A DNA stretch of 64,000 nucleotides from positions 921,696 through 985,695 of the forward strand of contig NZ_QDKM01000001.1 of the NCBI RefSeq assembly GCF_003076755.1. Direction: 5' to 3'. Made by a program: the position numbers and the translations under genes. Of this stretch, positions 8,001 through 18,964 are shown piece after piece (the stretch's first letter is position 1; every line of letters starts with the position of its first letter). This stretch comes from Pararhodobacter oceanensis (lineage in GTDB: Bacteria; Pseudomonadota; Alphaproteobacteria; Rhodobacterales; Rhodobacteraceae). A model generated the notes under the pieces. The model searched no databases, was not told where the DNA came from, and worked only from the letters and a program-made list of their open reading frames with translations.

Positions 8001-11000
8001 CTGCGTCTTCCGCCGTGTAGGTCACGATCGTGTCCCCGAGCGGGAAGCGGTCGCCGGATGTGTGGGTTGAGGTGAGGCTTGTCACGGCGGTGTTGTCGCT
8101 GGCTGTTGGCTCCGCCCATGTCACCACGGCGGTGCTCAGACCGGCTTCGGTTGGCACGGAAATGTCGGACGGCATTCCCGAAATCACCGGCGCTTCTCCG
8201 TCGCCTACCGTCACTGTGAAGCTGGCGGTGGTGGTGTTGCCGGTGGAATCGGTGGCGGTGTAGGTGACGGTGGATGCGCCTTGCGGGAAGGCGGAGCCCG
8301 AGGCGGGGCCTGCGGTTTGCAGCGGGGTGAGCGGGCCGTCGGCGTTGTCGCTGGCGGTCGGGGGATCCCAACTCACTACGGCAGTCGGCAAGCCTTCGTC
8401 GGTTTCAACAGCGATATCGGCGGGCATCCCAATGATCACCGGCGCCTCTGTATCGCCGACCGAGACGGTGAAATTGGCGCTGGTCTTGTTCCCCTCTGCG
8501 TCTTCAGCCGTGTAGGTCACGAAGGTGTCACCAATCGGGAAGCGGTCGCCGGATGTGTGGGTTGAGGTGAGGCTTGTCACGGCGGTGTTGTCGCTTGCCG
8601 TTGGCTCAGTCCAAGTCACCACGGCGGTGCTCAGACCGGCTTCGGTCGGCACGGAGATGTCAGACGGCATTCCCGAAATCAACGGCGCTTCGCCGTCGCC
8701 TACCGTCACTGTGAAGCTGGCGGTGGTGGTGTTGCCGGTGGAATCGGTGGCGGTGTAGGTGACGGTGGATGCGCCTTGCGGGAAGGCGGAGCCCGAGGCG
8801 GGGCCTGCGGTTTGCACTGGGGTGAGCGGGCCGTCGGCGTTGTCGCTGGCGGTGGGCGGATCCCAGATCACCACCGCGGTCGGCAATCCCGCGTCTGTTT
8901 CAACAGCGATATCAGCGGGCAATCCAATGATCACCGGAGCCTCTGTATCACCAACCGAGATGGTGAAGTTGGCGCTGGTCTTGTTGCCCTCTGCGTCTTC
9001 AGCCGTGTAGGTCACGACCGTGTCCCCGAGCGGGAAGCGGTCGCCGGAGATATGGGTTGAAATGAGACCTGTCACGGCGGTGTTGTCGTGAGCCGTTGGC
9101 TCGGACCAAGTCACTGCGGCGGTGCTTAGACCGGCTTCGGTTGGCACGGAGATGTCAGGCGGCATCCCCGAGATCACCGGCGCTTCGCCGTCGCCCACGG
9201 TCACTGTGAAGCTGGCGGTTGTGGTGTTGCCGGTGGAATCGGTGGCGGTGTATGTGATGGTGGTTTCGCCCTGCGGGAAGGCGGAGCCCGTCGCTGGTCC
9301 TGCGGTTTGCACTGGAATGAGCGGGCCGTCGGCGTTGTCGCTGGCGGTTGGGGGATCCCAACTCACTACGGCAGTCGGCAAGCCCGCGTCTGTTTCAACA
9401 GCGATATCGATGGGCATCCCAGAGATCACCGGCGCCTCGGCATCGCCGACCGAGACGGTGAAGCTGGCCTCGGCCTTATTGCCCTCTGCGTCTTCCGCCG
9501 TGTAGGTCACGTCCGTGTCACCAATCGGGAAGCGATCGCCAGACGTATGGCTTGAGGTGAGGCTAATAACGGCTGTGTTGTCGCTTGCCGTTGGCTCGGT
9601 CCAAGTCACCACAGCGGTGCTCAGACCAACCTCGGTCTGCACGGAAATGTCAGACGGCATTCCTGAAATAACCGGCGCTTCGCCGTCGCCCACGGCCACT
9701 GTGAAGCTGGCGGTGGTGGTGTTGCCGGTTGAATCGGTGGCGCTATAGGTGACGATGGTTTCGCCTTGCGGGAAGGCTGAACCCGAGGCGAGGCCTGAGG
9801 TTTGCACTGGCGTGAGCGGGCCGTCGGCGTTGTCGCTGGCGGTGGGAGGGTCCCAGCTCACCACCGCAGTCGGCATGCCCGCGTCTGTTCCAACAGCGAT
9901 ATCAGCGGGCAATCCAATGATCACCGGAGCCTCTGTATCACCAACCGAGATGGTGAAACTGGCTTCTGTCTTGTTCCCCATCGCGTCGTCCGCCGCGTAG
10001 GTCACGACCGTGTCACCAATCGGGAAGCGATCGCCGGAGGTATGGGTTGAGGTGAAGTTAGCAACGGCGGTGTTGTCGTTGGCGGTTGGCTCGGTCCATG
10101 TCACTGCGGCGGTGCTCAAACCGGCTTCGGTTGGCACGGAAATGTCGGACGGCATTCCCGAAATCACCGGCGCCTCACCGTCGCCCACGGTCACTGTAAA
10201 ACTGGCGGTGGTGACATTGCCAGCCCTATCCGTGACCGCATAGCTCACGGTGGTTTCGCCATGCGGGAAGGCTGAGCCCGGCGTTGGTCCTGCGGTTTGC
10301 ACTGGGGCGAGCGGGCCGTCGGCATTGTCGCTGGCGGTCGGGGGATCCCAGCTAACCACCGCGGTCGGCAATCCCGCGTCCGTTTCAACGTCAATATCAG
10401 CGGGCATCCCAGTGATCACCGGCGCCTCAGCATCACCGACCGTGACGGTGAAACTGCCGCTACTTGCGTTCCCGGACGTATCCGTGGCGGTGTAGGTCAC
10501 CTGCGTCGCGCCCGTAGGGAAGGCTGAGCCCGGTGCCAGCCCGGCGGTCAGCTCGGGCGTGAGTGCGCCGTCGACGTTGTCGCTGGCGGTTGGCAGATCC
10601 CACCCCACCACCGCCGTCGCCGCGTCAGCATCGGTGGTGACGCTGATATCCTCTGGAACACCGGCCAGAACCGGCGGTTCTTCGTCGATGACCGTGGCGC
10701 GAAAGCTGGTTGTGGAGGTGTTGCCCGACGAATCGGTGGCCGTATAGGTGACCAGCGTCACGCCATGTGGAAACTCCGAACCCGCCGCAGGGCCCTCGGT
10801 CCGCACCGGCAGCATCGGCCCATCCACATTATCGGTGACCGAAGGCGAGCGCCAATTGACCACCGCTGTCGCCTGCCCTCTCGCGGTATTGACGGTGATA
10901 TTTGGCGGCCGGTCGATCATCACCGGTGGCTCCAGATCGAGGACGGTCACGGTGAAACTGGCGGTGGTCGTATTGCCGGATGCGTCTGTTGCCGTATAGC

Positions 11001-13761
11001 TCACCTCGGTGTCCCCGAGTCCGAAAGACTGAACCGGGGTGTGCGACGAGGTGAAACTGGTGACGCCGACATTGTCGCTGGCGGTGGGCGGCGTCCAACC
11101 GCCCTTGGCCCAGCGCTGGCCCAGTTCCGTGCCGGTGGTGAAATCCTCGGGAACACCGGCCAGAACCGGTGGTTCATCGTCGGTCACCGTTACGGTAAAT
11201 CCGGCCTCGACCGCGTTGCCTGTGTCATCGGTGGCGGTGTAGCGCACCGTTGTGGACCCGAGGGCAAATGCCTCGCCAGACGCTGGGCCTTCGGTCTGCG
11301 CGGCGGTGATCGCGCCGTCGACATTGTCGCTGGCGGTGGGCGGATCCCAGCGCACGGTGGCCGTCGGCATGCCCGCATCCGTGGTGATATCGATGTCCTC
11401 CGGCATCTCGTCCCACACCGGCGGTTCGTCATCGGTGACGGTGACGCGGAAACTGGCGGTCACCACGTTCAGCGATGTATCGGTGGCGCTGAAGCTCACC
11501 AAGGTTTCTCCGTGCGGGAAGGCCGCGCCGGAAGGCGGCCCTGCGGTCTGCACCGGCGTGATGGCACCGTCGACGTTATCGCTGGCGGTCAGCGGCGCCC
11601 AAGTGACCACGGCTGTCGGCAACTCATCATCGGTGGTGACCGAAATATCCTCAAGCAAGGCCGCCCATACCGGAGGCTCAACGTCGATCACCGTCACCGT
11701 GAAATCGGCGCTATCCGTGTTTCCCTCTGCATCCTGAGCGGTATAGGTCACCAGGGTATCGCCCATGGGGAACACCGCCCCCGGGGCGTGGCTTGAGGTC
11801 AATGCGGTGACCCCGACGTTATCGCTGGCGGTGGCTGGCTCCCATTCCACCACTGCCGTTGCCAACCCGACGCCGGTGCGCACGGTGACACTCTCGGGCA
11901 TGCCCGCCAGCACCGGCGCCTCGGCGTCAAACACCGTCACGGTGAAATCGGCGGTCACCGTGTTGCCCTCGGTATCGGTTGCGGAATAGCTGACCGTGGT
12001 CGCGCCGAGGGGAAAGATCGCCCCATTCACCGGCCCTGCCGATTGCTCGGCCACGATATCCGCATCGACGTTGTCGCGGGCGGTCGGAGCCTCCCATGTG
12101 ACCCTTGCCGTTTCCGCACCTTTATCCGTTTCAACTCTGAAACTTTCGGGCATATCGACAAGGCTGGGCGCTTCGGTGTCGCTGACCGAAACGGTGAAAC
12201 TTCCCTCGGTCCGGTTGCCTGCCGTATCGACCGCCGTATAGGTGACCAGAGTGTCGCCAAGCGGGAAACTGTCGCCCGACGCGTGGTCTGCGGAAAAGCT
12301 TGCAACCGCGATATTGTCGCTTGCCGTTGGCTCGGCCCAAGTGACGGTGGCGGTGCTCAGGCCGGGATCGGTCGAGACAGACATATCAGCGGGCAAGCCC
12401 GAGATCACCGGCGCCACCGCGTCGATCACGATGTTGCTATTCGCGCCCAAGGATCCGGAAGTTCCGGGCGTCGGTAGAATGAGCTGCAGAACGTCACCGC
12501 CGACCGAAATGATCACGCCGCCATTCAGCAATATTTCGGTGGAGGAATAATCGAGATTTGCCGCGCTATCCCCCGGCTGCACGGTGTAAGTGAAGGTTAA
12601 CCGGTCACTGCCGCTGCCGCCAGAGTAGCTGAGCCGGCGGGCGATGGGGCTGATATTCAAACTGATCTGCGGGGTGCCGGTGACGATCACCGCTGCGTCG
12701 AAATGCAGGGTCACCGTGATCAGATCACCCGCTGCATAGATCCCATCCGCGGTGCTTGCGTTAACACCCGCGATACCGAGCGGCCCTTGGCTCCCCCAGT
12801 TGGGTTGGGCGAGTTCCCAAGCGCCTGCAAACGCACTGAACATGCTCGGTTCTGACGGGATATGCCCCACATCCCAGCCGGACAGGTCTTGATTGAATGC
12901 CGCCGCCCAGCGGAACATGCCTTCCATATTGGCAACATTCGTCGTGATCCAACCCGAAATATCTTGATTGAACCGAGACGCCGACCGGAACATTTGGAAC
13001 ATGTTGGTGACGCTCGAGGTGTTCCAAGTTCCGATGTCCTGATTGAACTGCGTCGATGATCTGAACATATCGGACATATTGGTAACGCTCGACGTGTCCC
13101 AGCCGCCGATGTCTTGATTGAACTGCGATGTATAGGTGAACATGCCTGACATATTGGTCACGCTGGACGTATCCCAATCGCCGATGTCCTGATTGAACTG
13201 CGATGCATAGGCGAACATGCCTGACATATTGGTCACGCTGGACGTATCCCAACCGCTAATGTCCTGATTGAACGCGGCAGTACTGCGAAACATGCCGCTC
13301 ATGTTTGTGACGCGGGACGTGTCCCAATATCCGATATCAGCGTTGAAACGCGACTCACCGGAGAAGAGGTCGCGCATATCGGTGACTTGGCCGGTGAATA
13401 CATTATTGCCGAAGTCACCGAACCAGTATCGAACAGACCCGATGTCGATCCGCGACATAGAAGCCCCTGCTCGCAGCTGGTCCCCGTCCACGACAATATA
13501 CATCCCCGCGCAACCGGTCCATTCCAAGGCACCGACCTGCCCTGCGTTGCTGGGGTCATAGCATCGCGGATCGGTTTGGGTGCTGGCGCCAGCGGCGGCC
13601 AGAGAAAAGAGCAAGACGAGGGCCGCAGCCAGTAGCTGGCGGATGCCGGACATTCCGGTTTGGCCATGGTTTCGGCCCGCCACGCCCGACTTGGTTTTGG
13701 GCGCAGTCTTGGACGTGGTTTGGTTCGCAAGCACAACACTCATACGCGCGAGAACATTCAT
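5098..13761 (-). CDS. Giant HYR-repeat surface protein with DUF285 repeats and C-terminal beta-barrel
   Basis: About 2,890 residues (numbered from an in-frame GTG at 13767; an ATG lies at 13761, another at 13653 next to the signal peptide). Order: a signal sequence at ~39-62 ([20 protein letters not shown]); BspA/DUF285-type repeats of 25 residues at ~131-310 ([20 protein letters not shown]); an Ig-like domain at ~330-445; 23 HYR modules of ~82 residues at ~448-2350, each opening DxEAPVIxGMPxDI; two further Ig-like domains to ~2530; a linker; and a beta-strand-rich C-terminus ending in phenylalanine ([10 protein letters not shown]), typical of an outer-membrane barrel. This fits an autotransporter (type V) adhesin. 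HYR and DUF285 repeats occur in extracellular binding proteins. It stands alone, convergent with the monooxygenase. No obvious Shine-Dalgarno fixes the start. Repeat 6 is degenerate ([11 protein letters not shown]). Ligand unknown. Confidence 0.88.
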   Translation of the reverse strand: MNVLARMSVVLANQTTSKTAPKTKSGVAGRNHGQTGMSGIRQLLAAALVLLFSLAAAGASTQTDPRCYDPSNAGQVGALEWTGCAGMYIVVDGDQLRAGASMSRIDIGSVRYWFGDFGNNVFTGQVTDMRDLFSGESRFNADIGYWDTSRVTNMSGMFRSTAAFNQDISGWDTSSVTNMSGMFAYASQFNQDIGDWDTSSVTNMSGMFTYTSQFNQDIGGWDTSSVTNMSDMFRSSTQFNQDIGTWNTSSVTNMFQMFRSASRFNQDISGWITTNVANMEGMFRWAAAFNQDLSGWDVGHIPSEPSMFSAFAGAWELAQPNWGSQGPLGIAGVNASTADGIYAAGDLITVTLHFDAAVIVTGTPQISLNISPIARRLSYSGGSGSDRLTFTYTVQPGDSAANLDYSSTEILLNGGVIISVGGDVLQLILPTPGTSGSLGANSNIVIDAVAPVISGLPADMSVSTDPGLSTATVTWAEPTASDNIAVASFSADHASGDSFPLGDTLVTYTAVDTAGNRTEGSFTVSVSDTEAPSLVDMPESFRVETDKGAETARVTWEAPTARDNVDADIVAEQSAGPVNGAIFPLGATTVSYSATDTEGNTVTADFTVTVFDAEAPVLAGMPESVTVRTGVGLATAVVEWEPATASDNVGVTALTSSHAPGAVFPMGDTLVTYTAQDAEGNTDSADFTVTVIDVEPPVWAALLEDISVTTDDELPTAVVTWAPLTASDNVDGAITPVQTAGPPSGAAFPHGETLVSFSATDTSLNVVTASFRVTVTDDEPPVWDEMPEDIDITTDAGMPTATVRWDPPTASDNVDGAITAAQTEGPASGEAFALGSTTVRYTATDDTGNAVEAGFTVTVTDDEPPVLAGVPEDFTTGTELGQRWAKGGWTPPTASDNVGVTSFTSSHTPVQSFGLGDTEVSYTATDASGNTTTASFTVTVLDLEPPVMIDRPPNITVNTARGQATAVVNWRSPSVTDNVDGPMLPVRTEGPAAGSEFPHGVTLVTYTATDSSGNTSTTSFRATVIDEEPPVLAGVPEDISVTTDADAATAVVGWDLPTASDNVDGALTPELTAGLAPGSAFPTGATQVTYTATDTSGNASSGSFTVTVGDAEAPVITGMPADIDVETDAGLPTAVVSWDPPTASDNADGPLAPVQTAGPTPGSAFPHGETTVSYAVTDRAGNVTTASFTVTVGDGEAPVISGMPSDISVPTEAGLSTAAVTWTEPTANDNTAVANFTSTHTSGDRFPIGDTVVTYAADDAMGNKTEASFTISVGDTEAPVIIGLPADIAVGTDAGMPTAVVSWDPPTASDNADGPLTPVQTSGLASGSAFPQGETIVTYSATDSTGNTTTASFTVAVGDGEAPVISGMPSDISVQTEVGLSTAVVTWTEPTASDNTAVISLTSSHTSGDRFPIGDTDVTYTAEDAEGNKAEASFTVSVGDAEAPVISGMPIDIAVETDAGLPTAVVSWDPPTASDNADGPLIPVQTAGPATGSAFPQGETTITYTATDSTGNTTTASFTVTVGDGEAPVISGMPPDISVPTEAGLSTAAVTWSEPTAHDNTAVTGLISTHISGDRFPLGDTVVTYTAEDAEGNKTSANFTISVGDTEAPVIIGLPADIAVETDAGLPTAVVIWDPPTASDNADGPLTPVQTAGPASGSAFPQGASTVTYTATDSTGNTTTASFTVTVGDGEAPLISGMPSDISVPTEAGLSTAVVTWTEPTASDNTAVTSLTSTHTSGDRFPIGDTFVTYTAEDAEGNKTSANFTVSVGDTEAPVIIGMPADIAVETDEGLPTAVVSWDPPTASDNADGPLTPLQTAGPASGSAFPQGASTVTYTATDSTGNTTTASFTVTVGDGEAPVISGMPSDISVPTEAGLSTAVVTWAEPTASDNTAVTSLTSTHTSGDRFPLGDTIVTYTAEDAEGNKTEASFTVSVGDAEAPVILGIPADIAVETDAGLPTAVVRWDLPTASDNADGPLTPVQTAGPAPGSAFPQGATTVRYAVTDRAGNTTTASFAVTVGDSEAPVISGVPSDISVPTEAGLSTAVVTWTEPTASDNTAVASFTSTHTSGDRFPIGDTVVTYTAEDAEGNTTEASFTVTVGDAEAPVIIGMPADIAVETDAGLPTAVVSWDPPTASDNADGSLTPTQTEGPAPGFAFPQGATTVTYTATDSTGNTTTASFTVTVGDGEQPVIMGMPSDISMPTEVGLSTAVVTWSEPTASDNTAVTSFTSTHSSGDRFPLGDTVVTYTAEDAEGNKAEARITVTVGDAEAPILANMPADIDVETDAGLPTAVVSWDPPTAIDNADGPLTPVQTAGPASGSAFPQGATTVTYTATDSTGNTTTASFTVTVADHTAPTLHIAPLERTDGVYSAVITLSEPSTDFDASDLRVTNARATLEGTGQSYVARLTPLADGEITLSVAAGSFTDSAGNPNEASDLVSALHDGTPPEVTLIGPAEAVSDVFTVTVAFSEPVTGFAPLAVIVSGGARSDAGLARSTARLRGMITTYHIEITPVMGHVVQVSVPANVARDSAGNSNLPSAVFEVRAASPATEFAAQEQEVREIVTGAAAQDLRGHIEQGQLLVRSARDRLRMRQTARQSGVASRGEVPFDIDGVAAYRNGVFASSGTFFEQSRLSLSGVQRLIFGDFVVQHDTEGTTTAALNANVAWERMLSSRTLLGTYLGAQLGRSEIETSFTGTREGYALSAGAYVVTQLRENLFFDGYLALSYGNNSLAMDNGVLFLDGSYTTGSLVVGGNLTGVMEFARFELHPEVGFAYGRTQIGAVGFSGWAHGIRDDGLTMDAGHVSMANLTLRPEMRIPLTRFERGDALLSLAPRVLCESLDAEVFCGAGAEVGFSYDSLDGLSQFNARLTVDDIASSRRSTLRFDFARRF
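6717..10440 (-). repeat. 495-bp higher-order tandem repeats inside the giant gene
   Basis: HYR modules 9-23 alternate between two types: type A ([19 protein letters not shown]) and type B ([16 protein letters not shown]). One A+B pair is 165 residues or 495 bp, and the same nucleotide landmarks recur at exact 495-bp steps across about 7.5 units. Modules 1-8, nearer the N-terminus, are far more diverged. The pattern implies recent expansion by unequal recombination of a two-module unit, and length variation between strains is likely. Confidence 0.9.
12837..13377 (-). repeat. 75-bp tandem repeats encoding DUF285/BspA-like units
   Basis: Seven consecutive 25-residue units of the pattern [25 protein letters not shown], the inner ones nearly identical at the DNA level. 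This repeat family was first noted in mycoplasma and bacteroides surface proteins; its presence at the tip of a beta-barrel-anchored protein suggests a binding surface at the distal end. Confidence 0.85.
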
Positions 13762-14385
13762 CAACACACCAATAGGTTGATCACCCCTTGGTTGTGACTT
13801 TTGCTAAAAAGCTAGTAAAAGGCAAGTTTATATGCCTCTGTGCGTGAATTCATCCGACGCAAGGGCGTGTTTGGGCGGTGTGATTTCCGCCGAAACAATC
13901 CCGCAACCAGCTGATATTAAGTATATTTAAATCAACCACTGCGCGCTACTTGGTGTCGTGTCATGCAACCATCCGCGCCCTGTGGTAACGCCGGTTTTCC
14001 AGTCGCCAAAAAACAACCCAAGGGCGACTCACCCCTGATTTCGCCCCCTTTGGACGGCGACTTCCGACTCAGCCCTCGCCAAGCAACCTGCCAGAGAAAA
14101 CAGGATCGCTGCCACTCAGAGCGCCGTTGTGCGCCCGTCATGTAGCGCCCGCTTCTTATCCAGCACGCTATGCGGCGACTGACGGCACTCGGCGCATTCG
14201 CAGCATCCATCTAATTGATTGTAATAAAGGGTAAATTCCCCATCCACCTCCCCTCTTCGCCGCCACCTACCCTCCCGCAATTTCGGAAATGATCGACGTA
14301 TATCAAAAAATGATTGACGTCTTGCAATCAAATCCGCTAGCTTCGAGATCACGCGGTGAGGGAGCGCCGCGTTCGGGGAGGAAAT
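13762..14385. other. Intergenic region between giant gene and xyl operon
   Basis: About 620 bp between divergent genes. The right third is AT-richer and holds the candidate xyl promoter and operator listed separately. The left part must carry the promoter of the giant gene, but I could not fix its boxes. The central part (about 13960-14160) is GC-rich with no convincing gene. Confidence 0.6.
14311..14342 (+). promoter_or_regulatory. Candidate xyl promoter with overlapping operator
   Basis: TTGACG at 14314-14319 and CTAGCT at 14337-14342 are spaced by 17 bp, a good -35/-10 arrangement for this group. The -35 is embedded in the inverted repeat TGATTG-N8-CAATCA (14311-14330), and a related element with TGAT...ATCA ends lies 21 bp upstream (14290-14305). 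A LacI-family repressor encoded directly downstream is the natural candidate to bind here. No transcription data support it. Confidence 0.5.
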
Positions 14386-15447
14386 ATGTCAGGTCCGACA
14401 TTGAGCGATGTCGCTGAGGCTGCAGGCGTGAGCTATGCAACCGCGGATCGCGTGATCAACAAGCGTGGAAATGTTGCGCAGAAGTCGATCGACAAGGTGC
14501 GCGACGCCGTCGAAAGACTGGGCTATGTGCGCAATGTCGCTGCCGCCAATCTGTCCCGGCGGCGCGTCTACCGCTTGGCCTTTCTGATCCCCACCGGATC
14601 GAACGCCTTCTTTAGCCGCGTCCGCGATCATATCATTCAATCGGCCGATCACCTGAGCGCGGATAGTATCAGCGTCAGGATCGTCGATGTCTCGGCCTTC
14701 TCGGTGGAGGGGCTGAAAGACAGTATCGTTGACCTCGCAGGCAGTGAGCTGGACGGGGTCGCGATTGTCGGGCTGCAAAGCCGGTTGCTGGAACAGCCGC
14801 TGGCCGAATTGCGCGCGCGCGGCGTGGCCGTGATCGGGCTGGTCTCGGATTTGCCGGTTGAGTTCCGCTCGGCCTATATCGGGATCGACAATAAGGTCGC
14901 CGGGCGCACCGCTGCACGGATGACCGGCCTCGCTCATCGCGGGCGGGCGGGGGCGATCCAGACCTTTGTCGGCTCGATGGAAGCCCGCGACCACGCCGAG
15001 CGCCTGCAGGGGTTTCGCGATGTGATCGCGGCGGATTTCCCCGATCTGACGGTGCTGGACCCGATCCTGACCAAAGATGATCCTGCGGTTCTATGCAAAT
15101 CAGCCGCAAACGCCCTGCAATCCGGCGCCTCTGTGACCGCCTTCTACAATGTCGGGGCGGGCAATGTCGGGTTGATCGAGGCGATCAGCACGTCACCAGG
15201 CGCGCGTCCGTTTTGCGTGGTCCATGAGTTGGTCGCGCATTCGAAACAGGCATTGATCGACAATCACATTGATCTGGTGATCGACCAGCGCCCCGATGTC
15301 GAGGTCAACCGCGCCTTCGCCCTTTTGCGCGCCTTGATCGACGACCGAGAATTGCCGCCGATGCCAGACCTCATGCCAACGATTTATGTGCGGGACAATC
15401 TGCCCGCGGACACTCTCAATGATGCGATGGAAGTCCAGATAAGATGA
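14386..15447 (+). CDS. LacI-family regulator of the xylose operon
   Basis: 353 residues from the ATG at 14386, chosen because GGGAGGAAAT precedes it; an upstream in-frame start would add 10 unlikely residues. Residues ~4-50 are the LacI helix-turn-helix and hinge ([21 protein letters not shown], then [13 protein letters not shown]). Residues ~60-340 form a periplasmic-binding-protein-like sugar sensor. It overlaps xylA by ATGA, so it is the first gene of the operon it most likely controls, through the inverted repeat overlapping its own promoter. The effector is probably D-xylose or a related sugar, inferred from the neighbours. Confidence 0.9.
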   Translation: MSGPTLSDVAEAAGVSYATADRVINKRGNVAQKSIDKVRDAVERLGYVRNVAAANLSRRRVYRLAFLIPTGSNAFFSRVRDHIIQSADHLSADSISVRIVDVSAFSVEGLKDSIVDLAGSELDGVAIVGLQSRLLEQPLAELRARGVAVIGLVSDLPVEFRSAYIGIDNKVAGRTAARMTGLAHRGRAGAIQTFVGSMEARDHAERLQGFRDVIAADFPDLTVLDPILTKDDPAVLCKSAANALQSGASVTAFYNVGAGNVGLIEAISTSPGARPFCVVHELVAHSKQALIDNHIDLVIDQRPDVEVNRAFALLRALIDDRELPPMPDLMPTIYVRDNLPADTLNDAMEVQIR

Positions 15448-16739
15448 CCGATTTTTTCAAAGATATCAGCCCCCTGTCATATGATCCTGACAGCACCGGA
15501 TTGGGTTTTCGCCACTACAACCCTGATGAGGTCATTGCCGGAAAGCGCATGGAAGACCATCTGCGGTTTGCCGTTGCCTATTGGCATTCCTTTGCCTGGC
15601 CCGGCGGTGATCCCTTTGGCGGCCAGACCTTTGATCGCCCATGGTTTGGCGAGACGATGGATCTGGCGCGGCTCAAGGCTGATGTGGCATTTGAGATGTT
15701 CGAGCTGCTGAATGTGCCGTTCTTTTGCTGGCATGATGTGGATATCCGCCCCGAGGGTGACAGCTTTTCGGAAAGCCAGCGGAACTTTGAAGAGATCGTC
15801 GATTATCTGATCGGCAAGATGGAAAACAGCAAGACCAAGCTCCTGTGGGGCACCGCCAATCTGTTCAGCCACCGCCGCTTTATGTCCGGTGCCGCGACCA
15901 ACCCCGACCCCGAGATTTTCGCCTGGTCCGCCGCCACGGTGAAAAACTGCATGGATGCCACCCATAAGATGGGCGGGCAGAACTATGTGCTCTGGGGCGG
16001 GCGCGAAGGCTATGAAACCCTGCTCAACACCGACCTGAAGCGCGAGCGCCAGCAGGCGGGGCGGTTCTTGCAGATGGCGGTCGAGTATAAGCATAAAATC
16101 GGCTTCAAGGGCGCGATTCTGGTCGAGCCGAAGCCACAAGAGCCGTCAAAGCATCAGTATGATTATGACGTGGCGACCGTCTACGGCTTCCTCAAGGAAT
16201 TCGGCCTTGAGAATGAAGTGCAGATGAACATCGAACAGGGCCACGCGATCTTGGCGGGGCATTCTTTTGAGCATGAGTTGGCGCTGGCTTCATCGCTGGG
16301 CATCTTTGGCTCCATCGATATGAACCGCAACGACTATCAATCCGGTTGGGATACCGACCAGTTTCCCAACAACGTGCCCGAGGTGGCGCTGGCCTATTAC
16401 GAGGTTCTCAAGGCCGGAGGGTTCACCACTGGCGGCACCAATTTCGACGCCAAACTGCGGCGCCAGTCGCTGGATCCGGTCGATCTGGTCGCGGCCCATG
16501 CGGGTGCGATGGATGTCTGCGCGCGTGGCTTCAAGGCGGCGGCGGCGATGCTGGAGGATGGCACCTTGGAAAAGATGCGGGCTGAGCGCTACGCGGGCTG
16601 GGATGCCGGGGATGGCAAAGCCCTGCTGGAGAGTGATTTCGCCTCGATCGCGGCGCAGGTCGTGGCCGATGGCATCAACCCGCAGCCGCGCTCGGGCCGG
16701 CAGGAAATCCTGGAAAACATCGTCAATCGTTTCGTCTAG
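15444..16739 (+). CDS. xylA: Xylose isomerase
   Basis: 431 residues, close to the usual ~440 for class II xylose isomerases. Converts D-xylose to D-xylulose in the cytoplasm with two divalent metals. Family landmarks: an aromatic/His segment [12 protein letters not shown] near residue 98, the metal-binding stretch [17 protein letters not shown] near 229, [17 protein letters not shown] near 262, and GSIDMNRND near 291. The start overlaps the regulator's stop by ATGA. With xylB and the ABC importer in the same operon, the pathway runs xylose, xylulose, xylulose-5-phosphate. Confidence 0.96.
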   Translation: MTDFFKDISPLSYDPDSTGLGFRHYNPDEVIAGKRMEDHLRFAVAYWHSFAWPGGDPFGGQTFDRPWFGETMDLARLKADVAFEMFELLNVPFFCWHDVDIRPEGDSFSESQRNFEEIVDYLIGKMENSKTKLLWGTANLFSHRRFMSGAATNPDPEIFAWSAATVKNCMDATHKMGGQNYVLWGGREGYETLLNTDLKRERQQAGRFLQMAVEYKHKIGFKGAILVEPKPQEPSKHQYDYDVATVYGFLKEFGLENEVQMNIEQGHAILAGHSFEHELALASSLGIFGSIDMNRNDYQSGWDTDQFPNNVPEVALAYYEVLKAGGFTTGGTNFDAKLRRQSLDPVDLVAAHAGAMDVCARGFKAAAAMLEDGTLEKMRAERYAGWDAGDGKALLESDFASIAAQVVADGINPQPRSGRQEILENIVNRFV

Positions 16740-16757
16740 GCGGAAGGGAGAATTAGC

Positions 16758-17813
16758 ATGAAAACCATTCAAGGTCCGGCATTGTTTCTGGCGCAGTTCG
16801 CCGGTGACGAAGCCCCGTTCAATTCATGGGACAGCATTACCAAATGGGCCGCCGATTGCGGATACAAAGGGGTTCAGGTGCCCAGTTGGGATGGCCGCTT
16901 GATCGATTTGGCCAAAGCGGCCGAAAGCAAAGGGTATTGCGAGGAATTTCAGGGCAAAGCGCGCGAAAACGGTGTCGAAGTCACCGAGCTTTCGACCCAT
17001 CTGCAAGGCCAATTGGTCGCCGTGCATCCCGCCTATGACACCGCGTTTGACGGGTTTGCCCATCCTTCGGTGCATGGCAACCCGAAGGCGCGGCAGGAAT
17101 GGGCGGTCGATCAGGTGATGAAGGCGATCACCGCCTCTCAAAATATGGGCATCAAGAACCACGCGACGTTTTCGGGCGCGCTGGCCTGGCCCTATGTCTA
17201 CCCTTGGCCGCAGCGCCCTGCTGGTCTGATTGAAACCGCCTTTGATGAATTGGCCCGTCGCTGGCGTCCGATCCTCGATCACGCCGAGGATAACGACGTC
17301 AATATCTGCTACGAAATCCATCCCGGCGAAGACCTGCACGACGGTGTCACCTTCGAGATGTTTCTTGAGCGGCTGAACAACCACGCGCGCTGCAACATGC
17401 TCTATGATCCGAGCCATTATGTGCTGCAATGCCTTGATTATCTGGACAATATCGACATCTACAAGGACCGGATCCGGATGTTCCATGTCAAGGATGCCGA
17501 GTTCAATCCGACGGGCCGCCAAGGGGTCTATTCCGGCTATCAGCCTTGGGTCGACCGCGCGGGGCGCTTCCGCAGCCTTGGTGACGGTCAGGTTGATTTT
17601 GGCGCGGTGTTTTCGAAAATGACCGCCAATGATTTCGACGGCTGGGCGGTGGTCGAATGGGAATGCGCCATTAAACACCCCGAGGACGGTGCCCGCGAAG
17701 GCGCGCAATTCGTCAAAGATCACATCATTCGCGTCACCGAGCGTGCCTTTGACGATTTCGCCGATGGCGGGACGGATGAGGCGGCAAACCGCAAGATGCT
17801 GGGGATCGACTGA
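16758..17813 (+). CDS. Sugar phosphate isomerase/epimerase (TIM barrel)
   Basis: 351 residues of the AP-endonuclease-2-like TIM-barrel family. Metal-binding residues appear in CYEIHPGEDLHDG (~residue 180), YDPSHYVLQCLDY (~215) and FHVKDAEF (~242). Members isomerise or epimerise sugars, inososes or keto sugars. A strong ribosome-binding site (GGAAGGGAG) precedes the ATG 18 bp after xylA, and the stop overlaps the next start by one base. Together with the adjacent Gfo/Idh oxidoreductase it is not part of the basic XylAB route, so it may serve an oxidised or epimeric sugar related to xylose. Confidence 0.9.
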   Translation: MKTIQGPALFLAQFAGDEAPFNSWDSITKWAADCGYKGVQVPSWDGRLIDLAKAAESKGYCEEFQGKARENGVEVTELSTHLQGQLVAVHPAYDTAFDGFAHPSVHGNPKARQEWAVDQVMKAITASQNMGIKNHATFSGALAWPYVYPWPQRPAGLIETAFDELARRWRPILDHAEDNDVNICYEIHPGEDLHDGVTFEMFLERLNNHARCNMLYDPSHYVLQCLDYLDNIDIYKDRIRMFHVKDAEFNPTGRQGVYSGYQPWVDRAGRFRSLGDGQVDFGAVFSKMTANDFDGWAVVEWECAIKHPEDGAREGAQFVKDHIIRVTERAFDDFADGGTDEAANRKMLGID

Positions 17814-18964
17814 TGGCCAAGCAAAACAGTAACCGCATTCGTCTGGGTATGGTTGGCGGGGGCAATGACGCCTTTATCGGCGGCGTCCACCGCATTGCGT
17901 CGCGCATTGATGGCCGGTTTGATCTGGTGGCCGGGGCGCTGTCCTCGACGCCGGAAAAATCCGCCGCCAGCGCCGAAGCGCTTGGTATTTCACGCTCCTA
18001 CGGCAGCTTTGAGGAAATGGCCAAGGCCGAGGCCGCGCGCGAGGACGGGATCGAGGCGGTCTCGATCGTCACGCCCAACCATGTGCATGCGGCCGCCGCC
18101 AAAGCGTTTCTGGCGCAGGGCATCCATGTGATCTGCGACAAGCCACTGACCTCGACCATGGAGGACGCCGCCGCGTTGGAAAAGCTGGTGGCGGACAGCG
18201 ACGCTTTGTTCGTGCTGACCCATAATTACACCGGCTATCCGATGATCCGGCAGGCCCGCGAGATGATCGCTTCGGGCGAATTGGGCACGATCCGCATCGT
18301 GCAGGCGGAGTATCCGCAGGATTGGCTAACCTCACCGATGGAGAGTGAGGGGTTGAAACAGGCCGAATGGCGCACCGACCCCGCGCGCTCGGGTGCGGGC
18401 GGGTCGATTGGCGATATCGGCACCCATGCCCATAACCTCGCCTGTTTTGTCTCTGGCCTAGAGGTCGAAAGCCTCGCGGCGGATCTGCAGGCTTTCGTTG
18501 CAGGGCGGACGCTCGATGACAACGCCCATATGATGCTGCGGTTCGCCGGTGGCGCGCGCGGGATGCTGTGGTCCAGCCAAGTGGCACCGGGCAATGAAAA
18601 CGCTCTGAAACTGCGCATCTACGGCGAGAAAGGCGGGTTGGAATGGTCGCAGGAAGACCCGAACTATCTGTGGTTCACACCGCATGGGGAAGCCAAACGC
18701 CTGTTGACCCGCAACGGCTCGGGCGCCAGCGCGGTCTCGCAGGTGGTCAGCCGTATCCCAAGCGGCCATCCCGAGGGCTATCTGGAGGGTTTCGCCACGA
18801 TCTATAGCGAGGCCGCCGACGCCATCCGCGCCGTGCAGGCCGGGGCCGACCGCGCTACCGCGATGGGGCAATTGCCGGGGATCAAGGCCGGAATGGACGG
18901 CATGCGGTTTATCAATGCCTGCGTGGCCTCGTCCAAGGCCAATGCCGCGTGGACCAACCTATGA
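17813..18964 (+). CDS. Gfo/Idh/MocA-family NAD(P)-dependent oxidoreductase
   Basis: 383 residues. The N-terminal Rossmann motif is LGMVGGGNDAFIGGVH (from about residue 11), and the family EKP-type motif appears as CDKPLTSTMEDA near 108. The C-terminal half is the alpha/beta sugar-binding domain (GGSIGDIGTHAHNLACF near 195). These enzymes oxidise or reduce sugar alcohols, inositols or sugar hydroxyls. The pairing with a TIM-barrel isomerase is common in inositol and rare-sugar catabolism. It overlaps the preceding gene by one base and the ABC ATPase start by four (ATGA). Confidence 0.93.
   Translation: MAKQNSNRIRLGMVGGGNDAFIGGVHRIASRIDGRFDLVAGALSSTPEKSAASAEALGISRSYGSFEEMAKAEAAREDGIEAVSIVTPNHVHAAAAKAFLAQGIHVICDKPLTSTMEDAAALEKLVADSDALFVLTHNYTGYPMIRQAREMIASGELGTIRIVQAEYPQDWLTSPMESEGLKQAEWRTDPARSGAGGSIGDIGTHAHNLACFVSGLEVESLAADLQAFVAGRTLDDNAHMMLRFAGGARGMLWSSQVAPGNENALKLRIYGEKGGLEWSQEDPNYLWFTPHGEAKRLLTRNGSGASAVSQVVSRIPSGHPEGYLEGFATIYSEAADAIRAVQAGADRATAMGQLPGIKAGMDGMRFINACVASSKANAAWTNL

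Noticed and set aside
6717..10440. Regular repeats considered as a CRISPR or satellite array
   Set aside because: The repeats are continuous coding sequence with a 495-bp unit and no short repeat/spacer structure.
5362..12550. Many long open frames on the plus strand opposite the giant gene, some over 300 codons
   Set aside because: They follow the repeat periodicity of the coding strand (same shadow every 495 bp), lack ribosome-binding sites and match no family.
13963..14145. 60-codon frame in the gap upstream of the xyl operon
   Set aside because: No ribosome-binding site, low-complexity composition, and an equally long antisense frame; not supported as a gene.
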